DNA from: Chelativorans sp. YIM 93263
GTDB taxonomy: Bacteria; Pseudomonadota; Alphaproteobacteria; Rhizobiales; Rhizobiaceae
Direction of reading: 5' to 3'
Assembly: GCF_028767125.1 (NCBI RefSeq)
Contig: NZ_JAKCWP010000008.1
Span: forward strand, 62,001 to 126,000
DNA length: 64,000 nt
Of this stretch, positions 18,706 through 26,779 are shown one piece after another (within the stretch, counting starts at the first letter, position 1; each line of letters starts with the position of its first letter). The position numbers were made by a program, and so were the translations under genes. Below the pieces are notes generated by a model. It had not been told where the DNA came from, did no database searches, and saw only the letters and a list, made by a program, of their open reading frames with translations.

Positions 18706-19647
18706 CTATTCTTTCCAGATCAACTGCCCATCATGCGTGATGCTTCCCGCGTATTCTACTTCGATGGTCGCATGAGAAATGCCGTAACGCTGGCGGAGCA
18801 TGGTCTTCAACTCTTCTTTCACCGCGGTTACGCGGGCGAGGTCCGTCTCGTTGAACGCTATATGCATCTCGATGGCCTTCATCTCCGGCGCAGGACGCCA
18901 GGCGTGAAGATGGTGAACATCGGCAACGCCGGGCGCGGCCTTCAGGTCCTTGAGCATCGCGTCATAGTCGAGGTCGTCGTCGGGAGCGCGCTCCATAAGC
19001 ATGGATACGGCTTCGCGCATTTCGATCGTGCCGTGGATGAGGATGTAGAGTGCGATCAGCGCCGTAATGGCCGGGTCGATCCAGCTCACGCCGGAGCCCC
19101 AGGCCATGATCGCCAGCGCTGCGACAATCACGCCAAGGGTCGAAAGGGCATCCGCCGCCATGTGCAAGAATGTGCTCCGCACATTGAGATTGTGTAGCTC
19201 CTTACGCAGAATCCACGCGGCCGCCGCATTCTCCATGAGTGCGAGCAGACCCACGACCAGCATCGTTCCGCCGGCAAGTTCCCCCGGCGCCTGCAGCCGG
19301 TTTGCCGCTTCGTAAAGAAGATAGAGCCCGATGACGACCAGGACGGTCAGGTTGACGAGGGCACCCACGGTTTCGGCGCGTGCATAGCCGAAGGTGTGGC
19401 GCCTGTCGGCCTTGCGCAGTGAAATGCGCCAGGCGAAATATGAAACGAGAACCGCGGCGGCATCGGAAAGATTGTGCGCCGCATCGGCGAGCAGGGCGAG
19501 CGAGCCGGAAACCACGCCACCGATAAGCTCGGCGGCAGTGATGCCGAGATTGAGGACGAGAACAATGAGCAGGCGACGACCCCGGCCGGAGCTTGTGACC
19601 GCCCTGTGATGCGTATGCGAGTGCATGTGCTCCATCATGCCTGCCAA
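18706..19647 (-). CDS. Cation diffusion facilitator transporter (CzcD/ZitB-like)
   Basis: A 313-residue protein with a His-rich N-terminus (EHMHSHTHHR), six membrane helices, and a cytoplasmic C-terminal domain. Metal-site residues are visible as HNLSD (His58, Asp62) in helix 2 and HMAAD (His162, Asp166) in helix 5, the pattern of zinc-transporting CDF proteins. It would export Zn2+ or related ions using the proton gradient. The gene lies between the two cold-shock genes and downstream of a terminator, so it is probably an independent unit. Confidence 0.93.
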   Translation of the reverse strand: MAGMMEHMHSHTHHRAVTSSGRGRRLLIVLVLNLGITAAELIGGVVSGSLALLADAAHNLSDAAAVLVSYFAWRISLRKADRRHTFGYARAETVGALVNLTVLVVIGLYLLYEAANRLQAPGELAGGTMLVVGLLALMENAAAAWILRKELHNLNVRSTFLHMAADALSTLGVIVAALAIMAWGSGVSWIDPAITALIALYILIHGTIEMREAVSMLMERAPDDDLDYDAMLKDLKAAPGVADVHHLHAWRPAPEMKAIEMHIAFNETDLARVTAVKEELKTMLRQRYGISHATIEVEYAGSITHDGQLIWKE

Positions 19648-19650
19648 TAA

Positions 19651-19681
19651 AGAAAAGGCGCGAGGGAAACCCTCGCGCCTT
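19651..19681 (-). terminator. Rho-independent terminator of the second cold-shock gene
   Basis: A perfect 12-bp stem (19655-19666 with 19670-19681) and AAA loop, followed on the minus strand by TTTTCTTT. It separates the cold-shock gene from the CDF gene. Confidence 0.9.
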
Positions 19682-19716
19682 CATAAACTCGTTCAGGCCG
19701 CGTCGCAGCCCACGGC

Positions 19717-19929
19717 TCATGCCTCCGAAAGGTTCACCGCCTTCGGGCCTTTACCCATGCGATCCGGCTCGACGTCGAAGGAAACCTTCTGACCGTCGGT
19801 GAGGGAGCGCATGCCTGAATTCTCGACTGCGGAGATGTGTACGAACACATCCTTCGCGCCGTCGTCAGGCGTGATGAAGCCAAAGCCTTTGCTGGCGTTG
19901 AAGAACTTTACGGTGCCGGTCTGTGGCAT
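19717..19929 (-). CDS. Cold-shock protein, CspA family (second copy)
   Basis: A 70-residue cold-shock domain with GFGFITPDD and VFVHISAV motifs. The frame stays open upstream to 19977, but the ATG at 19929 ([10 protein letters not shown]) gives the family's normal start and has AAAAGGAG upstream. The long interval before it with few genes suggests a 5' leader, common for cold-shock mRNAs, though this was not proven. Confidence 0.95.
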   Translation of the reverse strand: MPQTGTVKFFNASKGFGFITPDDGAKDVFVHISAVENSGMRSLTDGQKVSFDVEPDRMGKGPKAVNLSEA

Positions 19930-20110
19930 GGGAAACTCCTTTTCCCTTTTAGTGAATTGCGTCTGTGCAACGTGCACAGTTTCGCCGTCGTCGAGAGCTT
20001 ACTATGTCGGGGAAAGGGTCGTTCAATAAGACGCGTCCAGTCTCCGGGGCTGCAACCACCCGAGCGCTTCCATTATATGGCACGAATCGGTGGCTGAAAC
20101 AAGATAACGT

Positions 20111-20545
20111 TCAAAGCTTTTCGGGCGGCGAGGAGCCTGCCGGGGGTCGACGCAGAATCCCCGTCACATGTCGTGTGCCCCGGTCGCCATCCGCACGCTC
20201 ATGCCAGGCAAGATGCAGCAGAAAGCCATCCACCGGAAGCGTTGCATCGAAGACCTCCAGGGAGGCTTGCTCCTCGGCCGGAATGCATCGGCTCGACAGT
20301 ATCGCGACGAGATCAGAGCTTTCCAGGAGCTTCGGCACGATGGAGAAAGCCGGCACGACCATGCCGATCCTGCGTTCCCGTCCGCTTCCCGCAAGCGCCT
20401 CATGCAGGGGGCCTGCTCTGTGGCCGCAGCCTGGAAAAAGCACGTGCGGATGGGCTAGCCAGTGATCGAGATCGAAACGCTCGGCTGCCGGATGCCCTTT
20501 GCGCATCGCAACGACGTAGTGCTCGCGAAGGTCGAGCTCAGCCAT
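20111..20545 (-). pseudogene. Remnant of a LysR-type regulator (effector domain only)
   Basis: The frame encodes the second half of a LysR substrate-binding domain: LREHYVVAMRKGHPAA and the following VLFPGC, then IVPKLLESSDLVAILSSR and a typical final LHLAWHERAD. The helix-turn-helix and first half of the effector domain are absent; upstream sequence instead belongs to the DUF2239 gene and its hairpin. A 144-residue start at the ATG at 20545 is possible, but a headless LysR fragment is most likely a decayed gene. No partner half was found elsewhere in the window. Confidence 0.75.
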
Positions 20546-20564
20546 AGAGGCGGCCGAAGAGAAC

Positions 20565-20592
20565 GCGGGTGCGCGTGTTCCGTCGCACCCGC
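20565..20592 (-). terminator. Hairpin downstream of the DUF2239 gene
   Basis: Arms GCGGGTGCG and CGCACCCGC (9 bp) lie 13 bp after the DUF2239 stop. There is no clear T run on the minus strand, so it is a weak terminator candidate or a 3'-protecting hairpin. Confidence 0.4.
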
Positions 20593-20604
20593 TTCCTATT
20601 CGGC

Positions 20605-21162
20605 TTACGCAAAGGCCGGCTCTGCCAGCCGCTCCACATGCGCCTTCAGGTCGGCGGGCCACTTTGCGATCAGCCGGGAAAACCGCGTGCTGTCGCCAGC
20701 ATAGAGCGCGCGTGCGGCCTCTTCATAGCCCGGCTGGTCGCCCAACATCGCCATCATGAAGCGGTCCGCGGCGGCCTGCGCCTGCCGTTTTTCCTCGCCG
20801 CCGGCATCGGTCTTGCGCGCGGCGTCCACCAGCTTGCGTAGCGTCGCCGAGGCGCCGCCGGGCTGGCTGTTCAGCCAGTCCCAGTGCCGGGGCAGGAGGG
20901 TTACCTCGCGCGCCACGACGCCGAGTTTCGGCCGTCCGCGCGAGCGCGCCCTGTTTTCCGTCCCCGCGCTCAGCCGCGCGACCACGTCTTCGAGGCTGCC
21001 GCTCAGGTCGAAATCGGACTGCCGTCCTGTACGGTCGTCGAAGATCAGGACGTTTTCCGTGCGCCCGGCCTGTTTCAGCGCCAGAACCACGTCCAGCTTC
21101 GATCCCGAAGCCACCATCCTCTCGCCCTCGAAGGCGGTCCAGGTCGCGCTTTCACTCTGCAT
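20605..21162 (-). CDS. DUF2239 family protein
   Basis: The 185-residue product matches DUF2239: an N-terminal beta-rich part with CTAF-like segment TWTAFEGERMVASG, the block LIFDDRTGRQSDFDLSG near residues 39-55, then VTLLPRHWDWLNSQPGGASATLRKLVDAAR and a helical C-terminus. The family function is unknown. A GGAGAG ribosome-binding site precedes the start, and the promoter region carries two CCCGGG-centred repeats, suggesting specific control. Confidence 0.9.
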   Translation of the reverse strand: MQSESATWTAFEGERMVASGSKLDVVLALKQAGRTENVLIFDDRTGRQSDFDLSGSLEDVVARLSAGTENRARSRGRPKLGVVAREVTLLPRHWDWLNSQPGGASATLRKLVDAARKTDAGGEEKRQAQAAADRFMMAMLGDQPGYEEAARALYAGDSTRFSRLIAKWPADLKAHVERLAEPAFA

Positions 21163-21188
21163 CGGTCTCTCCTGTCATGAATGCAGGG

Positions 21189-21228
21189 TGCGTATCACCC
21201 GGGTTTTAGTTAGTCAATATATCCCGGG
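21189..21228 (-). promoter_or_regulatory. DUF2239 promoter region with two CCCGGG repeats
   Basis: ACCCGGGT-like sequences are centred at 21200.5 and 21225.5, 25 bp apart, flanking a minus-strand TTGACT hexamer at 21212-21217. The downstream copy overlaps the expected -10 spacer. This looks like a two-site operator over a promoter; the regulator is unknown. Confidence 0.45.
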
Positions 21229-21246
21229 TAAAAATGGAGAGGCGAT

Positions 21247-21283
21247 CAAAAAAAGAACCCCGCTCGTGGTCCGAGCGGGGCTT
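21247..21283 (-). terminator. Rho-independent terminator of nhaC
   Basis: Stem CCCCGCTCG with CGAGCGGGG, loop TGGTC, followed on the minus strand by TTCTTTTTTT. It lies 23 bp after the nhaC stop. Confidence 0.9.
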
Positions 21284-21305
21284 CCTTCCGAGAAACATTG
21301 TCCCG

Positions 21306-22823
21306 TCAGGCCGTCGCCACCGGAGTGGGGACTTCTTCTTCCTCTTCGTCCCAGCCATGGTCGGTCAGGTTGGCGACTGCTTCGCCGCTTTCCTTCCAGC
21401 CTTGGATTTCCTCCTCGCTGGCTTTTGGCGAGAAGAGCCCGGTGAAGGCGTAGATGATGCCGAATACGGGTGACAGCCAGCAGGCGAAGGCGAGCGGGAT
21501 GTAGAGCAGGTTCTCCATATTGCCGCTCGCCACGCCCAGCGCCAGCGCGCTGATGACAAATGCGCCGCCGGCATTCCACGGGATGAGCGGCGAAATGAGC
21601 GTCCCGCCTTCCTCGATCGCGCGTGACAGGTTGAGCGTGGAGTATCCCATGCCGCGATAGACCGGGGCATACATGCGGCCGGGCAGTGCGATCGACAGAT
21701 ATGGATCTCCGGCCACCAGGTTGGTCGCCATGGAAGTGCCGATCGCCGCGGTCTGGATGCCGGCAAAACTGCGGATCTTCGACATGATGACCGTGATGAT
21801 CGTCTCCAGACAGCCGGTCCGCTCAAGCGCGCCGCCGAAGCCGAGCGCGATCAGCACCAGCGAGATCGTCCACATCATCGACTGGATGCCGCCGCGATTG
21901 AGTAGGCTGTCCATCGCCTCGATTCCGGTGTCGATCGAATAGCCGCTGTTGGCATAGGTGAAGATGGCGTGCAGCCCTTCGCCCTGCGCCAGCATGGCCG
22001 TAACGCCGCCGGCCAACACGCCGGCAAACAGCGAAGGGATGGGCGGCATTCTCTTCACGGCCAGAACGATGACCAGAAGCGCGGGCAGGAGCAGCCAGGG
22101 CGATATGTGGAAATTCGCCTGGAGCGCTTCGGTGATCGCATTGATCCGGGCAAAGGACACGTCTCCGCCCTCGATGACGGCGAAGCCGGCGAAGAGATAA
22201 ATCGCCAACGCAATCAGCATGGCCGGAACCGTCGTGGGCATCATGTTCCTGATGTGCGAGAACACGTCCGTTCCGGTGACTGCTGGCGCAAGATTGGTGG
22301 TATCGGAGAGCGGCGAGATCTTGTCACCAAAAAAGGCGCCCGAGACCACCGCGCCGGCCGTCCAGTACATGGGAATGTCGAAACCGGCGCCGATACCCAT
22401 AAGCGCGAGGCCGACTGTGCCGACCGTGCCCCAGGACGTACCCAGCGATACCGAGACGATCGCGCACAGGATCATTGCGGCGGCCAGGAAGATCTGCGGT
22501 GAAAGGATCGTCAAACCGTAGTAGATCAGAGTCGGCACCGTTCCACTGGCAATCCACACGCCAATGATCATGCCCACCGTGATCAGCACGGAGACCGATG
22601 GCAGCGACACGTGAATGACGTGGAAGACGCCCTTTTCGATGTTGCTCCAGTTGTAGCCTAGCCTCAGACCGACAAGCCCGGTGATGGCCAGGCCGATCGC
22701 CAGCGGCACATGGGGCGTGAAATCGCCGAAGTAGAAAAGCTGCAGCGCCAGGACGACGAGCGTCAGCAGCACAGGCGTGAGTGCCAGCGGAAGGCTGGGC
22801 AGGGGCTTGCCAGTTGAAGCCAT
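21306..22823 (-). CDS. nhaC: Na+/H+ antiporter NhaC family
   Basis: A 505-residue inner-membrane protein with about 11-12 hydrophobic helices. Family blocks visible are VIHVSLPSVSVLITVGMIIG, GTSWGTVGTVGLALMG near residues 130-145, and GDKISPLSDTTNLAPAVTG near 166-184. NhaC proteins exchange Na+ (or Na+/substrate) for protons. The C-terminus ends in an acidic tail. The gene is divergent from an Lrp-type regulator, which suggests that the substrate may be an amino or organic acid rather than just Na+; this is inference. Confidence 0.92.
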   Translation of the reverse strand: MASTGKPLPSLPLALTPVLLTLVVLALQLFYFGDFTPHVPLAIGLAITGLVGLRLGYNWSNIEKGVFHVIHVSLPSVSVLITVGMIIGVWIASGTVPTLIYYGLTILSPQIFLAAAMILCAIVSVSLGTSWGTVGTVGLALMGIGAGFDIPMYWTAGAVVSGAFFGDKISPLSDTTNLAPAVTGTDVFSHIRNMMPTTVPAMLIALAIYLFAGFAVIEGGDVSFARINAITEALQANFHISPWLLLPALLVIVLAVKRMPPIPSLFAGVLAGGVTAMLAQGEGLHAIFTYANSGYSIDTGIEAMDSLLNRGGIQSMMWTISLVLIALGFGGALERTGCLETIITVIMSKIRSFAGIQTAAIGTSMATNLVAGDPYLSIALPGRMYAPVYRGMGYSTLNLSRAIEEGGTLISPLIPWNAGGAFVISALALGVASGNMENLLYIPLAFACWLSPVFGIIYAFTGLFSPKASEEEIQGWKESGEAVANLTDHGWDEEEEEVPTPVATA

Positions 22824-22874
22824 CGGTCTCTCCCATTTTTTAGATGTATTGAATTCCCGTAAGACGTTTTCGCC

Positions 22875-22931
22875 TTTATCCTGGAGATTAACCGGAATAA
22901 AGTAGGTTTTGGCCCTGAATTTCCGGATAAA
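22875..22931. promoter_or_regulatory. Repeated TTTATCC/GGATAAA boxes between nhaC and lrp
   Basis: TTTATCC at 22875, GGAATAAA at 22894 and GGATAAA at 22925 lie in the divergent intergenic region, the first two as an imperfect inverted repeat. This is the kind of multi-box array bound by Lrp-type regulators. It was identified only by reading. Confidence 0.4.
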
Positions 22932-22976
22932 TCAGGCGAAAGTCCTATTATCTTCGGTTGTTGTAGGAATATATAC

Positions 22977-23459
22977 ATGATCGCAGGTGGATTGAATCGC
23001 ACGGATTTGCGAATTCTCGAAGAAGTTCAGAGGGACGGGCGAATCTCCGTGGTGGAGTTGTCACGCCGCGTCAGCCTGACAAAAACGCCTTGTGCGGAAA
23101 GGTTACGCCGGCTCGAACGGTCCGGGGTCATCTCCGGCTATTTCGCCAAGCTCGATCCTGTGGTGATGGAGGCCGCCCACATCGTCATGGTGCAGGTGCA
23201 GCTCAAGGGAACGACGGCCGATGATCTTGACGCGTTTAATCAGGCGGTCAGGCGCGTGCCGGAGGTCCAGTCATGCCACATGATCGCTGGCGGGTATGAC
23301 TATCTCCTGAAGGTGAGGACGCGGAGCATCGAGGCATATCGCCGTGTGCTGGGGGACGTGATCTCCAAGCTGCCCGGCGTCCTGCAAACCCAGACCTATG
23401 TGGTCATGGAAACGGTCAAGGACGAGGTGACCCTGCCCGTTCCGCGGGCCGGAGCGTGA
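22977..23459 (+). CDS. Lrp/AsnC-family transcriptional regulator
   Basis: The 160-residue product has an N-terminal helix-turn-helix (LNRTDLRILEEVQRDGRISVV and the recognition helix around SLTKTPCAERLRRLE), followed by a RAM/AsnC ligand-binding domain (CHMIAGGYDYLLKVR). The SLTKTPC pattern is shared with proline- and amino acid-responsive Lrp relatives such as PutR/BkdR. It is divergent from nhaC and probably controls that transporter. Confidence 0.93.
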   Translation: MIAGGLNRTDLRILEEVQRDGRISVVELSRRVSLTKTPCAERLRRLERSGVISGYFAKLDPVVMEAAHIVMVQVQLKGTTADDLDAFNQAVRRVPEVQSCHMIAGGYDYLLKVRTRSIEAYRRVLGDVISKLPGVLQTQTYVVMETVKDEVTLPVPRAGA

Positions 23460-23502
23460 ACGCCGGACGTGGCAAGATGTGTCTGCCGTGTTCGCGACAT
23501 GT

Positions 23503-24006
23503 CTACCGCGACGCCGCCGGCGGGTTCGGCTCCGCAAAGCTCGGGCCATTCTCGTCGCTAAATGACAGGGCTTGGGCTTTCAGTGCCGCGCTGAGTGTTG
23601 CCAGCAGCCCCCGGGCGGCGGCGATGTCTTCAACCCGCATACTGGCGGAAAGAGCGTTCACCCACTTGGCCTGATCCGCCATTAGTTTTCGGTAGCTCTC
23701 AATTCCCTGAGGCGTGGGGGCGAGCAGTTTGGCGCGGACGTGCCGCGGATTCGGGCTGTAACCCGCCAGTCCGTCGCGCACTAGTTCGTCAGCCAATCGC
23801 TGGACACCCTGACGCGTCTGCGAGAGCTGGCGGGCGATATCTGCTACAGTTACGGTCTGCTCAACAATGACGCCCATGACCTGCCAACGCGCGGCGGTCA
23901 ATCCGAAGGGCGCGCTCAGCCGGTTGCCGGCCTCGGTCAGGCGGTTGGCGGCTTCCAATATGTGCCAGATGAGACGGCTCAATTCTTCACCCTGAGGGGT
24001 ACGCAT
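23503..24006 (-). CDS. MarR-family transcriptional regulator
   Basis: The 167-residue product shows the MarR winged helix: LTAARWQVMGVIVEQTVTVADIARQ, recognition helix LSQTRQGVQRLADEL, and wing SPNPRHVRAKL. The ATG at 24006 has TTGGAG eight bases upstream; a TTG start four codons earlier is less likely. Divergent from a SnoaL-like gene across 88 bp with two inverted repeats that fit MarR operators. Confidence 0.92.
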   Translation of the reverse strand: MRTPQGEELSRLIWHILEAANRLTEAGNRLSAPFGLTAARWQVMGVIVEQTVTVADIARQLSQTRQGVQRLADELVRDGLAGYSPNPRHVRAKLLAPTPQGIESYRKLMADQAKWVNALSASMRVEDIAAARGLLATLSAALKAQALSFSDENGPSFAEPNPPAASR

Positions 24007-24039
24007 GGTGATCTCCAATGTCTACTTTGTTAGCATATT

Positions 24040-24080
24040 GACAACATATTGTCGAACTGTAAAATGACAACGTGCTGTCA
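24040..24080. promoter_or_regulatory. Two inverted repeats, likely MarR operators
   Basis: GACAACATATTGTC (24040-24053) and TGACAACGTGCTGTCA (24065-24080) share the arms TGACA/TGTCA and are centred 26 bp apart between the MarR and SnoaL-like genes. Matching arms in both copies strongly suggest one binding protein; the MarR neighbour is the obvious candidate. Confidence 0.65.
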
Positions 24081-24094
24081 AAATGAGGTATACC

Positions 24095-24490
24095 ATGATC
24101 CCGTCTGAACTCGTCAGAGGCCTATATGAGGACTGTCTCAATACGCGCGCACTCGATCGGCTGCCGGATTATCTGTCGGAGGATTTCGTCGGCGCCAGCG
24201 GCGAGCAGGGACCGCAAGGCTTTCGGCAAACTGTCGAACGGATAGTCACGGCCTTTCCCGATCTGCGGTTCGAATTGGAGGATCTGTTCGCGGCCGGGGA
24301 CAAGGTGTGCGTGCGCTGGCGCTTCGAGGCGGCGCATCTTGGGCCGCTGTCCGGGATTGCCCCAACGGGGAAGGTCGCAGTTCAGCAAGGGATCGCTATC
24401 TATCATGCGCGTGGTGGCAAGCTCACCCGGGCGTGGCTGCAGGTTGATCGGCTGGGCGTCCTGCAGCAGCTAGGGGCGGTGACGCTCTGA
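24095..24490 (+). CDS. SnoaL-like/ester cyclase-family protein
   Basis: A 131-residue NTF2-fold protein similar to SnoaL-like polyketide cyclase-type proteins: LVRGLYEDCLNTRALDRLPDYL, then FPDLRFELEDLFAAGDKVCVRW and GIAPTGKVAVQQGIAIYHARGGK. Such proteins often carry small enzymatic or binding functions of unknown substrate. The ATG at 24095 is preceded by GAGGT; an ATG four codons upstream lacks a site. It is divergent from and probably repressed by the MarR protein. Confidence 0.83.
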   Translation: MIPSELVRGLYEDCLNTRALDRLPDYLSEDFVGASGEQGPQGFRQTVERIVTAFPDLRFELEDLFAAGDKVCVRWRFEAAHLGPLSGIAPTGKVAVQQGIAIYHARGGKLTRAWLQVDRLGVLQQLGAVTL

Positions 24491-24706
24491 CGGCAGGGCA
24501 TCGCGCCAAAGGTCGAGCGCGATATGCGAAACCGTGGAGCGATATCGTGACGGCGATGGTGTTCCGGTGAAGACAAATCTCACGATGGCACGCTGCTAAT
24601 CGCAGCGCGTATCATATTATCCTGCTTCCGGGTCAAATGTGCGGCTTACGCAGCGCCCGCCTTCGTGCTACCCCGCATCTGACTCCGGAATCGGAAAGAG
24701 AGGCGG

Positions 24707-25225
24707 ATGCGCGAGCTCATTCTTCTGCGTCATGCCAAATCGGGCTGGGACGATCCCAAGCTGGACGACTTCGACCGGCCGCTGGCGCCGCGCGGGCGTG
24801 AGGCCGCGCCGCTGATCGGGCAGGCCATGGCCGCGCGCGGTTGGGTTCCCGATGCCGTTCTGGTCTCCGCGGCCTTGCGTACACGCCAGACCTGGCGGCT
24901 CGTCGCCGGCGAGTTGGGGCAGGGGATGCCGGAGGCGGAGCGCAACAAGGGGCTCTATATGGCGCCGGCCGGCCGCATCCTGTCCTTCATTAACAATGTG
25001 CCCGAGGAAGCACAGCGCGTTCTGGTCATAGGCCACAATCCTGGTATCGGCGATCTGGCGCTTTTGCTTTGCACACCGGAGTCCGATGCCGCCGCGCTGA
25101 GACGGATGGGCGGGAAGTTTCCCACCGCGGCGCTGGCGCATTTCGAAGTCGCGCAGAAGTGGTCGGAGCTGGAGGTCCGCTCAGCCCGGCTGACGGAATT
25201 CCTGCGGCCAAAGGATATTTCCTGA
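24707..25225 (+). CDS. Histidine phosphatase family protein (SixA-like)
   Basis: The 172-residue protein has the RHAKSGWDD phosphatase motif at residues 8-16 with the phospho-accepting His9, the block RPLAPRGREAAPLIG, and the second catalytic His in VIGHNPGIGDLALLL near 111-125. SixA-type enzymes dephosphorylate His-containing phosphotransfer proteins. No partner gene is adjacent. The start follows GAGAGGCGG. Confidence 0.9.
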   Translation: MRELILLRHAKSGWDDPKLDDFDRPLAPRGREAAPLIGQAMAARGWVPDAVLVSAALRTRQTWRLVAGELGQGMPEAERNKGLYMAPAGRILSFINNVPEEAQRVLVIGHNPGIGDLALLLCTPESDAAALRRMGGKFPTAALAHFEVAQKWSELEVRSARLTEFLRPKDIS

Positions 25226-25530
25226 GAATTGGCACCGCCATACAGCGTCCGCCAGCTATGCTTTGCTGCCACGTGCCTTTGCTCCCCTCTATCCTGCCGG
25301 ACACCCCCACAATGGGGAGCGCCCTTCCATCAAGCACACGATTGCAGAACGAAAGCGGCAGCTAAGGCCCTTTCGCGCCATTCGCGAGCGATGCACCTGT
25401 GACGCTTGCGATCAGGACTCTTGCAAGGACATGACATTATTTCACCTTATGTCTCCGAGCAGTTTTTCTCGTTTGAAGTGGTTAAACGACAAAGCTAATC
25501 CCCAGCTCGAAACAAAATGCGAGCTTCACC
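25226..25530 (+). other. Non-coding interval upstream of the beta-lactamase gene
   Basis: About 305 bp without a supported gene. The last 100 bp are AT-richer (TTATTTCACCTTATGTC, then GTTTGAAGTGGTTAAACGAC) and probably contain the promoter of the beta-lactamase gene. I could not define a LysR-type (T-N11-A) operator with confidence. Confidence 0.4.
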
Positions 25531-26679
25531 ATGAAACTTATGAATACCTTGATGTTAGCGGCTTTCGCTTTCGCCGTGCCTAACAGCTCTTTCGCCCAAG
25601 CCTCCGATACGATCCAGGAAGCGGCGAGTTCTGCCTTCAGAGGGGCTGTCGAAGAATACCGAATCCCCGGACTGATCGTTGGCGTCACGATGAAGGGCGA
25701 GCACAGTTACTACGCGACAGGGCTCGCCTCGCGCAGCGATGTCCGGCCCGTGACGCCGAACACGTTGTTCGAGCTCGGCTCGCTCAGCAAGCTCTTCAAC
25801 GTGACCCTCGCCTCATTGGCAGAGCAGCGTGGGATCCTGTCCCTCAACGACAGTGTTTCACAACACGTTTGCGCCGATGTCTGTTCGATTGGCGACAACA
25901 TGACACTTATGGATCTCGCGACGCATCATTCCGGCGGATTGCCGTTGCAGGTCCCCGGGGAAATCGATTCAACCGATGCGTTGGTGGATTGGTTGAAGGA
26001 CTGGCAGCCAGCCGCACCGGGCCAGCGCAGCTATTCCAACATCAGTATCGGGCTGCTCGGACATATCACGGCCTCGGCCCTGGGAATGTCCTACACACAG
26101 GCTGTTCAGAACGTTCTCTTGCCGGAACTCGGCCTCGAAAATACTTGGATCGAGGTGCCTGCGGCAAAGATGGATCAATATGCCTTCGGCTACGACCGCA
26201 AAACTGATGCGCCCATCCGCGTCAACCCGGGCGTTCTGGATGCCGAGGCCTACGGGGTGAAGTCCAGTGCGCACGACATGCTGAAGTTTCTTGATATCGA
26301 GCTTGGGCGGGGCGAGGTCAGCCCGGAGCTGCGCGCGGCAGTGGACCGGACGCGGCAGGGGCAGTTCGCTTCGGAATTCTTCACTCAGAACATGATCTGG
26401 GAGCAATATCCCTGGCCCATCGATGTCGAGGCCATGGTCAATGGTAACGGCTACGATTTCATCCTACAACCGCAGCCGATGACCCGCATCGAACCGCCGC
26501 TGGCCCCGCAGGACAACGTGATCCTGAACAAGACCGGTTCGACCAACGGCTTCGGCGGCTATGTTGCGATGGTGCCGGGTGAGGAGCTTGGTATCGTGGT
26601 TCTGGCCAACCGGAACTTCCCGAACGAGGCGCGGGTTCGCGCGACCTATGACCTGATCGAGGCCTTGCTCCACGATTGA
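25531..26679 (+). CDS. Class C (AmpC-like) beta-lactamase/serine hydrolase
   Basis: A 382-residue periplasmic serine hydrolase with a signal peptide ending near SFAQA. The three class C motifs are present in order and spacing: SLSK with Ser84 and Lys87, YSN at 168-170, and KTG at 334-336. Length and motif spacing fit AmpC better than DD-peptidases. It is followed 100 bp downstream, on the same strand, by an AmpR-like LysR gene; the classical arrangement is divergent. Some distant esterases share these motifs, so the beta-lactam substrate is likely but not certain. Confidence 0.88.
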   Translation: MKLMNTLMLAAFAFAVPNSSFAQASDTIQEAASSAFRGAVEEYRIPGLIVGVTMKGEHSYYATGLASRSDVRPVTPNTLFELGSLSKLFNVTLASLAEQRGILSLNDSVSQHVCADVCSIGDNMTLMDLATHHSGGLPLQVPGEIDSTDALVDWLKDWQPAAPGQRSYSNISIGLLGHITASALGMSYTQAVQNVLLPELGLENTWIEVPAAKMDQYAFGYDRKTDAPIRVNPGVLDAEAYGVKSSAHDMLKFLDIELGRGEVSPELRAAVDRTRQGQFASEFFTQNMIWEQYPWPIDVEAMVNGNGYDFILQPQPMTRIEPPLAPQDNVILNKTGSTNGFGGYVAMVPGEELGIVVLANRNFPNEARVRATYDLIEALLHD

Positions 26680-26779
26680 CCTGATCGGGCTCTACTGTCG
26701 TGGTCGGGCCGGATGATCTCGCAAGACATCCGTCCCTTCCTGCGCCAGGATCAGGGGAGGTGCCGCTTGGAATATCTGT

